64,000 bases of DNA from Nitrospirillum viridazoti CBAmc (GTDB taxonomy: Bacteria; Pseudomonadota; Alphaproteobacteria; Azospirillales; Azospirillaceae): NCBI RefSeq assembly GCF_000730165.1, contig NZ_CP022110.1:1929501-1993500 (forward strand), written 5' to 3'. This document shows, one piece after another, positions 37,397 through 45,857 of the stretch (position 1 is its first letter; every line of letters begins with the position of its first letter). Both the position numbers and the translations under genes were made by a program. Below the pieces are notes generated by a model. It was not told where the DNA came from. It saw nothing but the letters and a program-made list of their open reading frames with translations, and searched no databases.

Positions 37397-38101
37397 ATGA
37401 GAGTACTGGTCGTAGAAGACGATCCGTCGATGGCCAAGAGCATCCAATTGATGCTCAAATCCGAAGGGTTCATCGTTGATATAACCGATCTTGGCGAAGA
37501 CGGCCTGGAGATCGGTAAGCTGTATGACTACGACATCATCATCCTGGACCTGATGCTGCCCGACATCGACGGGTATGAGGTGCTGCGGCGCCTGCGGTCG
37601 GCCCGGGTGACCACGCCCATCCTGATCCTCTCCGGCCTGACGGAGCTGGACGCCAAGCTGAAGGGCCTGGGCTTCGGTGCCGACGACTACCTGACCAAGC
37701 CCTTCGACAAGCGCGAGTTGCTGGCCCGTATGCAGGCCATCGTCCGCCGCAGCAAGGGCCATTCGGAAAGCGTCATCCGCACCGGCGCGCTGACCGTGAA
37801 CCTGGACACGCGGTCGGTCGAGGTGTCGGGCCAGCCCCTGCACCTGACGGGCAAGGAATACGGTATCCTGGAGCTGTTGTCCCTGCGCAAGGGCACCACC
37901 CTGACCAAGGAGATGTTCCTGAACCATCTCTATGGCGGCATGGATGAGCCGGAGCTGAAGATCATCGACGTTTTCGTCTGCAAGCTGCGCAAGAAGCTGG
38001 CGCAGGCGACGGACGGCAGCAACTACATCGAAACCGTCTGGGGCCGCGGCTACGTCCTGCGCGATCCCAACGAAGCCCGGCAGCAGGCCGCCGCCAGCTA
38101 A
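37397..38101 (+). CDS. ctrA: Cell-cycle master response regulator CtrA
   Basis: 234-aa OmpR-family regulator. Receiver: [20 protein letters not shown], phospho-Asp in [20 protein letters not shown] (in parts), Lys in [14 protein letters not shown]-binding winged helix: [49 protein letters not shown]. These are near-invariant in CtrA and distinguish it from other OmpR regulators. The C-terminus ends in Ala-Ala-Ser, resembling the degradation-signal ends of CtrA proteins. In Rhodospirillales CtrA mainly controls motility and is usually non-essential. The neighbouring flagellar export genes fit that role. Confidence 0.97.
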   Translation: MRVLVVEDDPSMAKSIQLMLKSEGFIVDITDLGEDGLEIGKLYDYDIIILDLMLPDIDGYEVLRRLRSARVTTPILILSGLTELDAKLKGLGFGADDYLTKPFDKRELLARMQAIVRRSKGHSESVIRTGALTVNLDTRSVEVSGQPLHLTGKEYGILELLSLRKGTTLTKEMFLNHLYGGMDEPELKIIDVFVCKLRKKLAQATDGSNYIETVWGRGYVLRDPNEARQQAAAS

Positions 38102-38124
38102 TCCGCCGGCGGTTCCCAAATTTC

Positions 38125-38170
38125 AAAAGGCCGCGTGCCGCCTGACCAGGCCACGCGGCCTTTTCTTTCA
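38125..38170 (+). terminator. Rho-independent terminator of ctrA
   Basis: AAAAGGCCGCGTG (38125-38137) pairs perfectly with CACGCGGCCTTTT (38152-38164), a 13-bp stem, followed by CTTTC. The A-run on the other side makes it potentially bidirectional. Confidence 0.93.
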
Positions 38171-38194
38171 GGGTTCCCTCAGACGCCGGGCGGG

Positions 38195-38279
38195 CGCATC
38201 CGCGCCCTAGGCTTATCCTCAGTTTCCAGTCTGCTCCGCTCCCCGGAAACTTCCGGCGGACGCGGTCGCGTCCTACGTC
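38195..38279. repeat. Dispersed intergenic repeat, copy 1
   Basis: About 85 bp alignable end to end with 47920-47998: shared blocks CGCATCCGCGCC, TTTCCAGT, CGCTCCCCGGAAA, CTCCGGCGG/TTCCGGCGG and GCGGTCGCG. It holds an internal palindrome CCGGAA-AC-TTCCGG and an outer TTTCC...GGAAA pair. It lies between the convergent ctrA and acylphosphatase genes. Confidence 0.8.
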
Positions 38280-38305
38280 ATGAGCTTAGGCTCATGCCGC
38301 TGGCT

Positions 38306-38599
38306 TCAGATAGTCGGCAGCTTGTGAAAGCCGGTGGCGCCCGGATCGGTCCCTGGCGCGGCGTCCACCTCGGCCACCCGGGCATGGGTCGGCCCCCGGC
38401 GGCAGCGGATCACCATGTCCGCCACGGCGGCGGGCGGACCGGCGAACAGGGCCTCCACCGTGCCGTCGTTCCGGTTGCGCACCCACCCGTCCAGGCCCAG
38501 TTCCAGCGCCTGCTCCACCGTCCAGTTGCGGTAGAAGACGCTCTGGACCCGGCCCCGCAGGACGACATGGGTGGCGACACGGTCGGCGGGTTCAGCCAT
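38306..38599 (-). CDS. acyP: Acylphosphatase
   Basis: 97-aa small enzyme hydrolysing acyl phosphates. The catalytic Arg lies in GRVQSVFYRNW and the catalytic Asn in GWVRNRNDGTVEALF, both in the expected order of the alpha/beta fold. The start at 38599 (MAEPADRVATHVVLRG) gives the usual length; a longer frame adds 22 unrelated residues. It is divergent from lepB (185 bp). Confidence 0.95.
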   Translation of the reverse strand: MAEPADRVATHVVLRGRVQSVFYRNWTVEQALELGLDGWVRNRNDGTVEALFAGPPAAVADMVIRCRRGPTHARVAEVDAAPGTDPGATGFHKLPTI

Positions 38600-38784
38600 G
38601 GCAGGCTCCCTCGGCGAAGGATTAACGGGGTCAAGGATATAGCGTCCCCCACCCTCCGACGCCAACGGTCAAGGCGGCGCCCGGTTCCCGCGCGGCAACG
38701 GCGGGATGGACAAGGCCGGCCGCCCTTCGGCATCATCGCCGGCGACGGCCCGACGGGCCTACGACCAGGGAACGGAGGAAGGCG

Positions 38785-39540
38785 ATGCGGCGCGCGGTAC
38801 TGGAATGGGGTCGCTTCATCCTGATCTGGGGCGTCTGCGTCCTGTCCTTCCGGGCCTTCGCCTTCGGCAGCTACTACGTGCCGTCGGAAAGCATGCTGCC
38901 CACCCTGGCGGTGGGGGACCACTTCATCGCCGCCAAGTACGCCTACGGCTACAGCCGCCATTCCCCGGACATCACCCTGCCGGAGGGGTTCATTCCCACC
39001 GCCGACGGCCGCCTGCTGTCCCACCTGCCGCAGCGGGGCGACATTGTCGTGCTGAAGCCGGAGGGCGCGCCGGAGGCCCTGGTGAAACGGGTCATCGGCC
39101 TGCCGGGCGACACGGTGCAACTGGCCCACGGCCGGCTGGTGCTGAACGGTCAGGTGATCGGCCGGCATGAGACGGGCGCCTACGATTATCGCGACGACCA
39201 CGGCCGTACCGTGCATGTGACGGAATATGTGGAGGACCTGCCGGCCACCGACGGCAGCCTGGCCCGCCATGCCGTCCTGCAGCGCAGCGATGAAGGTCCG
39301 GCCGACAACACCGGCGTCTATACCGTGCCCGCAGGCCATGTCTTCCTCATGGGCGACAACCGCGACAACAGCCAGGACAGCCGCTTCCCCTATCCCGACC
39401 TGGGGTTCGTGCCGCTGGACCGGGTGATCGCCCGCGCGCAGTTCACCGCCTACACCAACCATTTCTGCAAGGCCGAGAGCGACCTGACCTGCCCCGGCGG
39501 CGACTGGAGCACCCGCTTCGGTCGCAGTCTCAAGCCCTGA
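38785..39540 (+). CDS. lepB: Signal peptidase I
   Basis: 251-aa membrane serine protease that removes Sec/Tat signal peptides. One N-terminal membrane helix (WGRFILIWGVCVLSFRAF), the catalytic serine S36 in VPSESMLPTL, the general-base lysine K101 in LVKRVIGLPGD, and the conserved box GDNRDNSQDSR near residue 192. An extra C-terminal Cys pair (FCKAESDLTCPGG) is present. It has GGAGGAAGG upstream of ATG 38785. In many alphaproteobacteria lepB neighbours acpS and rnc; here it does not, so it may be a second copy. Confidence 0.96.
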   Translation: MRRAVLEWGRFILIWGVCVLSFRAFAFGSYYVPSESMLPTLAVGDHFIAAKYAYGYSRHSPDITLPEGFIPTADGRLLSHLPQRGDIVVLKPEGAPEALVKRVIGLPGDTVQLAHGRLVLNGQVIGRHETGAYDYRDDHGRTVHVTEYVEDLPATDGSLARHAVLQRSDEGPADNTGVYTVPAGHVFLMGDNRDNSQDSRFPYPDLGFVPLDRVIARAQFTAYTNHFCKAESDLTCPGGDWSTRFGRSLKP

Positions 39541-39572
39541 CCTTTCCCTCCTTTTAGGAACCGCCTGCCCCC

Positions 39573-40931
39573 ATGGCCAAGCCTCCCAAGCCGCCCGTCG
39601 GCCCCACCGTCCCCGCCGAGGAACTGTTCGCCCAGGGGGTGGAGCACCAGAACCAGGGCCGCTGGGCGGAGGCGGAGGCCGTGTACCGCGAGGTGGCCCG
39701 CATGCTGCCGCGCGCCTCCGCCGTGCACTGGAACCTGGGCACGGTGCGCAAGCATCTGGGCCAGTGGAAAGAGGCACTGGACGCCTTCCGCAAGGCCGTC
39801 AGCCTGGACCCCACTTGGCGCGGCCGCGACTTCAACATCGGCCTCTGCCATCAGAAGCTGGGCCACGCCAACGAGGCGGCGGAGAGCTTCAACCGCGCCG
39901 TGGCGGCGGAGCCGGACGACCCCATCAACCGCTTCAATCTGGCGGCAGCCCTGCGCGACCTGGGCCGCCTGGCGGAAGCGGTGGTGCACACCGAGACGGC
40001 GCTGGAGTTGAAGCCGGACTTCATCGAGGCGGAACTGCAGCTGGCCAAGCTGCGCACCGCCCTGACGCCACGCTGGCACGTGCCCATGATGAACGACGTC
40101 GAGCGCAACGCGGCCTATGAGGCGGCGATCACCGCTGCTGTGCGCCCGGGCGACATCGTGCTGGAGATCGGCACTGGCTCCGGCCTGCTGGCCATGATGG
40201 CGGCCCGGGCCGGCGCCGCCCATGTCTACACCTGCGAGGCCGATCCCGTCATCGCGGAGACGGCGCGCGCCATCATCGCCACCAACGGCTACGCCGATCG
40301 CGTCACCGTCATCGCCAAACCGTCGGGCACCGTGACCGTGGGCAAGGATCTGCCGCGCCCGGCCGACCTGCTGGTTTCTGAAATTCTATCCAGCGACCTG
40401 CTGTCGGAACGGGTGCTGCCGGCGGTGCGCGATGCCAGGGACCGGCTGCTGACACCCGAGGCGCGCATCATCCCCCAGGCGGGGGGCGTGCGCGCCCTGC
40501 TGGCCGAAAGCCGGGTGATGGAGCGGACCTTCTTCGTGGAGGAGGCCTGCGGCTTCGTCCTTGACGAGTTCAACCGCCTGGCCCCCCGCGCCGTCCGGCT
40601 TGACCGGATCATGCCCTTCAGGCCCCTGTCCGCCCCCTTCCAGGTCCTGACCGTGGACCTGGCCGACCCCCAGCCGGGGCAAAGCTGGCGCGGCCACTTG
40701 GCCGTGCCGGTGACCGCCGACGGCCGCTGCGTCGGCCTGCTGCAGTGGATATGGCTGAAGCTGTGGGACGGGGTGGAATTCGAGAACAGCCCCCTCATCC
40801 CCACCGAGGCCTCGGGCTGGCAGCCCGGCCTTTACCTGCCGCGCCGGCCATTGGACCTGATGGCGGGCGAAACGGTGGAGGTGACCTCCTTCCACGATGG
40901 CCACAATGTGTGGCTGAGTTTGAAAAGGTAA
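39573..40931 (+). CDS. TPR protein with protein-arginine-methyltransferase-like domain
   Basis: 452 aa. Residues ~10-155 form four or so TPR units (FAQGVEHQNQGRWAEAEAVY, HWNLGTVRKHLGQWKEALDA). Residues ~170-450 are a class I SAM methyltransferase with motif I VLEIGTGSGLLAMMAARAGA, the acidic CEAD after it, and a PRMT-like loop SEILSSDLLSE with two glutamates. A C-terminal beta-barrel-like part (WLKLWDGVEFENSP ... VEVTSFHDGHNVWLSL) follows, as in PRMTs. Bacterial PRMT-like enzymes are little studied, and the substrate is unknown. It follows lepB by 32 bp on the same strand. Confidence 0.85.
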   Translation: MAKPPKPPVGPTVPAEELFAQGVEHQNQGRWAEAEAVYREVARMLPRASAVHWNLGTVRKHLGQWKEALDAFRKAVSLDPTWRGRDFNIGLCHQKLGHANEAAESFNRAVAAEPDDPINRFNLAAALRDLGRLAEAVVHTETALELKPDFIEAELQLAKLRTALTPRWHVPMMNDVERNAAYEAAITAAVRPGDIVLEIGTGSGLLAMMAARAGAAHVYTCEADPVIAETARAIIATNGYADRVTVIAKPSGTVTVGKDLPRPADLLVSEILSSDLLSERVLPAVRDARDRLLTPEARIIPQAGGVRALLAESRVMERTFFVEEACGFVLDEFNRLAPRAVRLDRIMPFRPLSAPFQVLTVDLADPQPGQSWRGHLAVPVTADGRCVGLLQWIWLKLWDGVEFENSPLIPTEASGWQPGLYLPRRPLDLMAGETVEVTSFHDGHNVWLSLKR

Positions 40932-41011
40932 CGTTGCTTCAAACGCCGGCGGGCCATCCGGCCTTCGGCTTGCCCCCGCTCCACCCATTTACATTTCAAC
41001 AGGGGGTACCC

Positions 41012-41038
41012 GCTCCGGCGGACGGGGCCGCGTCCCAG
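41012..41038. repeat. Partial copy of the dispersed intergenic repeat
   Basis: Its CTCCGGCGGACGG-type core matches the right end of copy 1 at about 21 of 25 positions (CCGGCGGACG shared exactly). The left half of the element is not recognisable here. It lies just past the TPR-methyltransferase gene. Confidence 0.5.
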
Positions 41039-41052
41039 GGGCCCTAAAGAGC

Positions 41053-41319
41053 CTAAACCACCAAGTGCCCGCGCCGGTCGGCGATACCGATGGCGGCGCG
41101 GGTGCCGGCGTTGAATTCCAGGAAATCGGCCTTGATACCGTCGCTGAAGATGACGCCGTTGTCCGCCATCCCCAATACCACCTGCAGGGGCGCCGCCGCC
41201 GACACGGGGCTGGCCACCAGCCTGGCGCCCGGTGGACACGGTGCTGGCCCAGATCTATCGCCTGAAAGAGGCGCTCTCGACCGCCTTCTTCGATCGCACT
41301 CTTTGACCTCATCGCCCAT
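41053..41319 (-). pseudogene. Remnant of an unknown gene (C-terminal fragment)
   Basis: An open frame whose last ~55 codons read like real protein (PLQVVLGMADNGVIFSDG ... DFLEFNAGTRAAIGIADRRG) and end in a stop at 41053. The first ~30 codons are Arg/Pro-rich and look like chance translation. No full-length gene or start signal fits. I do not recognise the family. It probably is the broken end of a gene lost by rearrangement. Confidence 0.4.
41232..41306 (+). pseudogene. Short plus-strand gene remnant
   Basis: A 24-codon frame (VDTVLAQIYRLKEALSTAFF then DRTL and stop) has coding character but no supported start and lies opposite the junk part of the minus-strand remnant. Two tail fragments abutting head-on suggest a rearrangement scar between 41050 and 41310. 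The rest of the 505-bp interval 40932-41436 shows only the partial repeat and the AAAGGGAGAG ribosome site of the oxidase. Confidence 0.35.
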
Positions 41320-41436
41320 GGCCTTCCCGCCAACGATCGCGGCACAACACGCGATGCGGGAAAGTCCTACTTGTCACGCCCCTTCAAATAGTGGAAACAA
41401 TCCTCATACAACAGGTGATTAAAGGGAGAGTTCGCG

Positions 41437-42957
41437 ATGGGGGCATTCGAGACGGCAACGGCACGGCGGTCCTTCCTCAAGGGGCTGGGCGCCCTGGCGG
41501 CGGGGGCCAGCCTACCGGCCAAGGCGCAGCAGCTGCTGGCCGATCCCGGCATTGAACTGCATCCGCTGCCCCACGTGATCAGCAAAGGGGCCTGGTCCGA
41601 CCTGGCGCGGGGGATGAAGGGCGACCTGGTCCTGCCCAACGACGCCTATTTCGGCAACTACTCCCAGGTCAACAACCTGTCTTATTCCCAGCGCCCTGCC
41701 GTCATCGCCCGCTGCGAGACCGACGCGGACGTCAGCGCCTGCCTGAAATGGGCGCAGAATACCAACACGCCCTTCGCCGTGCGATCCGGCGGCCACAATT
41801 ACGCCGGTTTCTCCACCACCTCCGGCCTGTTGATCGACATGTCGCCCATGGCCAAGATCAAGGCGGATGGCGACCGCGTCATCATCGGCGGCGGCGCCAT
41901 CAACGTGGCGGTCTACCGGGCGCTGGAACGCATGGGCCGCACCATCACACATGGCCGGTGCGAGGGTGTAGGCGCCGCCGGCTTCCTGCTGGGCGGTGGC
42001 GTCGGCTTCAACATGCGGCTCCACGGCATTGGGTCGGACCTGCTGCGGTCCACCGATCTGATCCTGGCCAATGGTGAGAAGGTGAAAGCCAACGCCACCG
42101 ACAATTCCAAGCTGCTTTGGGCCTGCCGGGGCGGTGGCGGCGGCAATTTCGGCGTCAACACCAGCTTCACTGTCCAGACCTACCCGGTCAGCACGGTCAC
42201 AGTGTTCATCCTGAACTGGAGCAAGAACCAGGAACGGGTGCTGTACGAACTGCTGCACCGCCTGCAAGAGGCGCCCCCCGGCTTCGGCTGCAAGATTTCC
42301 GCCACGGCCCCGACGCCGGAGCAACGGGCCCAGGGCGGCGACATCGTCATCTCCGTCATGGGGCAGGCCCATCAGGGCACGCCGCCCTTGAAGGAGCTGT
42401 TCGGCAACCTGCTGGAGCAGGCGGACGAGCCACACAAGATTGAAAAAGACCTGCCCTACTGGGAGGCGCAGGACTTCCTGTCGGAAGAAGCTTTCCCGTA
42501 TTTTTACCGGGAGCAGTCCGTCTTCCTGAAGACGGAGAACCTGACGGAAAAGGCGGTGGCGGACATGATCGCCACCGCCCGGGCCATGCCCGGCACCAGC
42601 TTGCCGTCCGCCTTCAAGTTCTTCCAGGTCGGCGGCGAGGTGAACAGGCTGGCGCCCACCGACACGGCCTTCGTCCACCGCGGTTTCGACTGGCTGTTCT
42701 CCAGCGAGGTCAACTGGTGGGAACTGCGAGATCCGCCCAGCCTGGTGTCGGACAACCTGGTCTGGCAGCAGCAATTCTATGACAAGGTGCGGCGCCTCAC
42801 CCCCACGGGGGGCGCCTACCAGAACTTCCCCGACCCGGCGCTGCAGGACTGGCAGAGCGCCTATTACGCGCAGAACTACAAGGACCTGCAAAAGGTGAAG
42901 GCGGAGGTCGACCCGCAGTTCCTGTTCCGCTTCGCCCAGGCCATCAAGCCGGCCTGA
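41437..42957 (+). CDS. Tat-exported FAD-linked oxidase, berberine-bridge-enzyme type
   Basis: 506 aa. A twin-arginine signal (TARRSFLKGLGALAAGASLP) is followed by a PCMH-type FAD domain. H120 in VRSGGHNYAGFS and C175 in HGRCEGVGAAGFLLGGGVG match the two residues that tether FAD covalently in bicovalent flavoproteins. The berberine-bridge C-terminal motif YQNFPDPALQDWQSAYY is present. Such enzymes oxidise sugars, alcohols or secondary metabolites with O2 as acceptor, making H2O2. Export suggests it acts in the periplasm on an unknown substrate. AAAGGGAGAG precedes the ATG. No biosynthetic cluster surrounds it. Confidence 0.92.
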   Translation: MGAFETATARRSFLKGLGALAAGASLPAKAQQLLADPGIELHPLPHVISKGAWSDLARGMKGDLVLPNDAYFGNYSQVNNLSYSQRPAVIARCETDADVSACLKWAQNTNTPFAVRSGGHNYAGFSTTSGLLIDMSPMAKIKADGDRVIIGGGAINVAVYRALERMGRTITHGRCEGVGAAGFLLGGGVGFNMRLHGIGSDLLRSTDLILANGEKVKANATDNSKLLWACRGGGGGNFGVNTSFTVQTYPVSTVTVFILNWSKNQERVLYELLHRLQEAPPGFGCKISATAPTPEQRAQGGDIVISVMGQAHQGTPPLKELFGNLLEQADEPHKIEKDLPYWEAQDFLSEEAFPYFYREQSVFLKTENLTEKAVADMIATARAMPGTSLPSAFKFFQVGGEVNRLAPTDTAFVHRGFDWLFSSEVNWWELRDPPSLVSDNLVWQQQFYDKVRRLTPTGGAYQNFPDPALQDWQSAYYAQNYKDLQKVKAEVDPQFLFRFAQAIKPA

Positions 42958-42986
42958 TCCCTTCCCACGCAGTGCTCGCCAAGAAG

Positions 42987-43013
42987 CGCCGGCGGAATGG
43001 ACAGCCGCCGGCG
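42987..43013. terminator. Bidirectional terminator-like hairpin between convergent genes
   Basis: CGCCGGCGG (42987-42995) pairs perfectly with CCGCCGGCG (43005-43013). It is flanked by pyrimidine-rich TCTCCCT on the plus strand and CTTCTT on the minus strand, and lies between the convergent oxidase and SCP2 genes. Confidence 0.55.
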
Positions 43014-43035
43014 TCTCCCTCATCGGCAGCGCGGC

Positions 43036-43335
43036 TCAATCGTCCAGCATGCCGGCCAGCTTCAGGGCCACACCCATGTCGCCCTGAACCTTCAGCTTGC
43101 CGAAGGTGAAGGCCAGGGTGGGGCTGAGCTTGCCTTCGCTGAGCTTCACGAAATCGGCCAGCGAAATCTTCAGGGTGGTGTTCACGTCCACCGGGTCGCG
43201 CGACACGGTGGGCACCTTGGTCGCATCCAGGAACAGGGCCCCGTCGGTGCCGAAGTCGAACTTCACCTTGGCGCCCAAGCCGGTGAACTGGGAGAGCGAG
43301 GCGCGCATCTTGGCTTCAAGCTGGTCGAAGGTCAT
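43036..43335 (-). CDS. SCP2 sterol-transfer family protein
   Basis: 99-aa stand-alone SCP2 lipid-binding fold: MTFDQLEAKMRASLSQF, FDFGTDGALFLDATK, TTLKISLADFVKLSEGKLSP and the terminal AFTFGKLKVQGDMGVALKL. It probably carries acyl-CoA or other lipids in the cytoplasm. The start at 43335 is preferred because the extra 16 residues upstream lack conservation. It lies 98 bp downstream of the ATP12 gene on the same strand. Confidence 0.93.
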   Translation of the reverse strand: MTFDQLEAKMRASLSQFTGLGAKVKFDFGTDGALFLDATKVPTVSRDPVDVNTTLKISLADFVKLSEGKLSPTLAFTFGKLKVQGDMGVALKLAGMLDD

Positions 43336-43433
43336 GGGGCACGGATCCTTTATAGGCGGGGCATAACGGTTGTTGCACCGCATATAAGGCGACGCTGCGC
43401 GCCCAGTTCCAATGTTTTCTGACGGCCGCCGGC

Positions 43434-44132
43434 TCAGGCCTTCAGGAACTCCAGGTAACGTAAACTGGCAGCGATGTCGGCCTTCAGCGACGCGCGCCGG
43501 TCCCTGGCCTCATCATCCTCGCCCCACTGCTCGATTTGGAACGACTCGTCGAGTTCGGCCAGCTCGAAGGCCTGGTCGGCATCGATGCGGCCCTCGAAAA
43601 GGGCCAGGCCCAGCACCAGCGACCCGGTCAGCGCCACGGCGTTCTGCACGCCGGTCAGCTGCCAGTCGTCCAGCGCCTCCAGCGCACGCTTCAGCGCGTT
43701 CAGGGCCACCGGGTCCTGGGCGCGGTGCATGATGCCGGTGGTGGTCTGCAGCAGGGCGTCATAGCGCAACGCCGCCCAGTCCAGCAGCGGCTGCCAGCCA
43801 CGCCCCTGCCGTTCGGCCAGCTTCGCCGGCTCGACGGCGCGGTAGCACAGCAGGTCGGTGCCGCCATAGGCTGCCGCCCCGTCCAGGATGGTGGCGCGCT
43901 GCGGTCCCACCCGGTCGATGCAGGTGGAGGCCAACTGCATCATGGGCATACTGTCCGGCACGACGGTGTCGCCCTGGGCGTCCCATTCCGCCGCCACCGC
44001 CCGGGCCAGCGCCTCGGTTGGCAACACCAGGTCGGCCTTGGCCGGCGACTTCAGGATGCGGGCGTCCAGCTGAACCTGCCAGCCACCAGGCGTGCCGGGC
44101 ACCACGGCCACCGTCTTGTAAATCCGCTTCAT
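43434..44132 (-). CDS. ATP12-type F1-ATPase assembly chaperone
   Basis: 232 aa. Homologue of mitochondrial Atp12, which protects F1 alpha before assembly; typical of alphaproteobacteria. Recognised by KSPAKADLVLPTEALARAVAAEWDAQ (in parts), PMMQLASTCIDRV, GGTDLLCYRA and LDWAALRYDALLQTTTGI. It is the last member of the operon DUF429-crcB-rluC-HAD-ATP12 and starts 29 bp after the HAD gene. Confidence 0.95.
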   Translation of the reverse strand: MKRIYKTVAVVPGTPGGWQVQLDARILKSPAKADLVLPTEALARAVAAEWDAQGDTVVPDSMPMMQLASTCIDRVGPQRATILDGAAAYGGTDLLCYRAVEPAKLAERQGRGWQPLLDWAALRYDALLQTTTGIMHRAQDPVALNALKRALEALDDWQLTGVQNAVALTGSLVLGLALFEGRIDADQAFELAELDESFQIEQWGEDDEARDRRASLKADIAASLRYLEFLKA

Positions 44133-44161
44133 CAGATCGTTCCCAATCTCACACCCGAGTT

Positions 44162-44839
44162 TCAGGCCGCCACCAGGGCGGCCACCGCCGCCGGCACCTC
44201 GGCATAATCGTGGCAGACGCGGGCGGCACCGGCCGCCAGCAAGCTCTGCGGGGCGTGATAGCCCCAGGCCACGCCCAGGGCGGCGGCCCCGGCGTTACGC
44301 GCCATCTGCATATCGTAACTGGTGTCGCCGATGACCACGGTGCTGGCCGGATCGGCCCCCGCCTCCGCCATCGCGCGCAGGGCCATGTCCGGCGAGGGCT
44401 TGCCCTGGGCACGGTCGGCCGTCTGCAGGGTAATGAAGCGCCCGCCCAGGCCGTGATGGTTCAACGTGGCGACCAGGCCCCGGTGCGACTTGCCCGTGGC
44501 GATGCCCAGCAGGAAACCCGCCGCCTCCAGCGCATCCAGCGCGGCCACCAGGCCCGGGTAAAGCGGTTCTTCCGCGATGCCGTTGGCCCGGTTCGCAAAG
44601 AACGCGTCCTTGTAGGCGGCGACGATGCCGGCCACGGCGCCCGCCCCCACCCCTTCGGGTAGCAGGCCCAGCACGGCAACCTCCAGCGACAGGCCCACCT
44701 GGCGCCGCACGGCCTCGTCGGTCGGTGGCGTCAGGCCCTGGCTGGCGAAGCCCGCGGCCATGGCGGCGATGATGGCGTGCTGGCTGTCCACCAGCGTGCC
44801 GTCACAATCGAACAGGGCCAGGCGGTTGAAGGCGGACAT
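44162..44839 (-). CDS. HAD-superfamily phosphatase (phosphoglycolate-phosphatase-like)
   Basis: 225-aa hydrolase. Motif I is LALFDCDGTLVDSQ (nucleophile D11, D13), motif II GIATGKS, motif III KPSPDMAL and motif IV VVIGDTSYDMQMARNAG, with a helical cap between I and II. The natural substrate is unknown; gph/ppaX-type phosphomonoesters are likely. The start is 4 bp from the end of the upstream pseudouridine synthase gene, indicating one transcript. Confidence 0.94.
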   Translation of the reverse strand: MSAFNRLALFDCDGTLVDSQHAIIAAMAAGFASQGLTPPTDEAVRRQVGLSLEVAVLGLLPEGVGAGAVAGIVAAYKDAFFANRANGIAEEPLYPGLVAALDALEAAGFLLGIATGKSHRGLVATLNHHGLGGRFITLQTADRAQGKPSPDMALRAMAEAGADPASTVVIGDTSYDMQMARNAGAAALGVAWGYHAPQSLLAAGAARVCHDYAEVPAAVAALVAA

Positions 44840-44843
44840 GCGG

Positions 44844-45857
44844 TCAGACGTAGCTGGCGAAAGGATCGCCGTCTTTCATATCGAAGCCGAAATATTCCCA
44901 GGTCTTGGCCATGTGCGGCGGCAGGTTGGCCGTCACGTCGATGGGTTTGCCGCCGCGCGGGTTGGGGATGACGATGCGGCGGGCGTGCAGGTGCAACTGG
45001 CGCGGCAGTTCGGCACCGCCAGGCAGGAAGGCCTCCTGCCCCGCGTATTTGCCATCGCCCAGGATGGGCGTGCCGATGGCCACCATGTGGGCGCGCAGCT
45101 GATGGGTGCGGCCGGTCAACGGCCACAGGGCGACGAAGGCGGCCTGCCGGTGCGCGTTCTCGATCACCTGGTACAGGGTGACGGCGCGCGCGCCCTCATC
45201 CTCGTCCACCGCCATGCGCTCGCCGCGCGTGCCGGCTTCCTTGGCCAGGGCGGCGTCGATCTTGCCCTGGTACTGCTTGGGCACACCCACGGTGACGGCC
45301 CAATAGTACTTGCGCGCCTCCTTGCCCCGGAAATAGCCGGCCAGGCGGGTGGCGGCGAAACTGGTGCGGGCCAGCACCAGACAGCCGCTGGTATCCTTGT
45401 CCAGGCGGTGGACCAGCTTGGGCCGCTCCTTCCCGTCGAAGGTCAGGACGTCCAGCATGGCGTCCAGGTGCTTGTTCTGGCCGGTACCGCCCTGCACCGC
45501 CAGGCCGGCGGGTTTGTTCAGCACGATGACGTCGCCGTCGCGGTACAGCACCGCGTCGCGCAGGGCCTTCACTTCCTTTTCCGACAGGACCGGCCGTTCC
45601 TTGCGCGTCACGGCGCCCGGCGCCAGGGGCGCCAGGTCGGGCATGGGGGGGATGCGCACGGACTGCCCGGCCTCCAGGCGCGTGGCGCCCTTGACGCGGC
45701 CGCCGTCCACCCGCACCTGGCCGGTGCGCAGCAGCTTTTCCAGCTGGATATGGCGCAGCGCCGGGAAATGCCGCTTGAACCAGCGGTCCAGACGCATCTC
45801 CGCCTCGTCAGCGGTCACGGTCCGCGTCTCGACCTTACGGCCACCCTCATCACTCAT
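44844..45857 (-). CDS. Ribosomal large-subunit pseudouridine synthase (RluC/RluD family)
   Basis: 337 aa. An N-terminal S4 RNA-binding domain (MRLDRWFKRHFPALRHIQLEK, in parts) is followed by the catalytic domain with D153 in HRLDKDTSGCLVLART, VLNKPAGLAVQGG and GRTHQLRAHM. RluC acts on 23S rRNA; the exact sites here are not knowable. The start at 45857 overlaps the crcB stop by 4 bp; the upstream open frame is only crcB read in another frame. Confidence 0.94.
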   Translation of the reverse strand: MSDEGGRKVETRTVTADEAEMRLDRWFKRHFPALRHIQLEKLLRTGQVRVDGGRVKGATRLEAGQSVRIPPMPDLAPLAPGAVTRKERPVLSEKEVKALRDAVLYRDGDVIVLNKPAGLAVQGGTGQNKHLDAMLDVLTFDGKERPKLVHRLDKDTSGCLVLARTSFAATRLAGYFRGKEARKYYWAVTVGVPKQYQGKIDAALAKEAGTRGERMAVDEDEGARAVTLYQVIENAHRQAAFVALWPLTGRTHQLRAHMVAIGTPILGDGKYAGQEAFLPGGAELPRQLHLHARRIVIPNPRGGKPIDVTANLPPHMAKTWEYFGFDMKDGDPFASYV

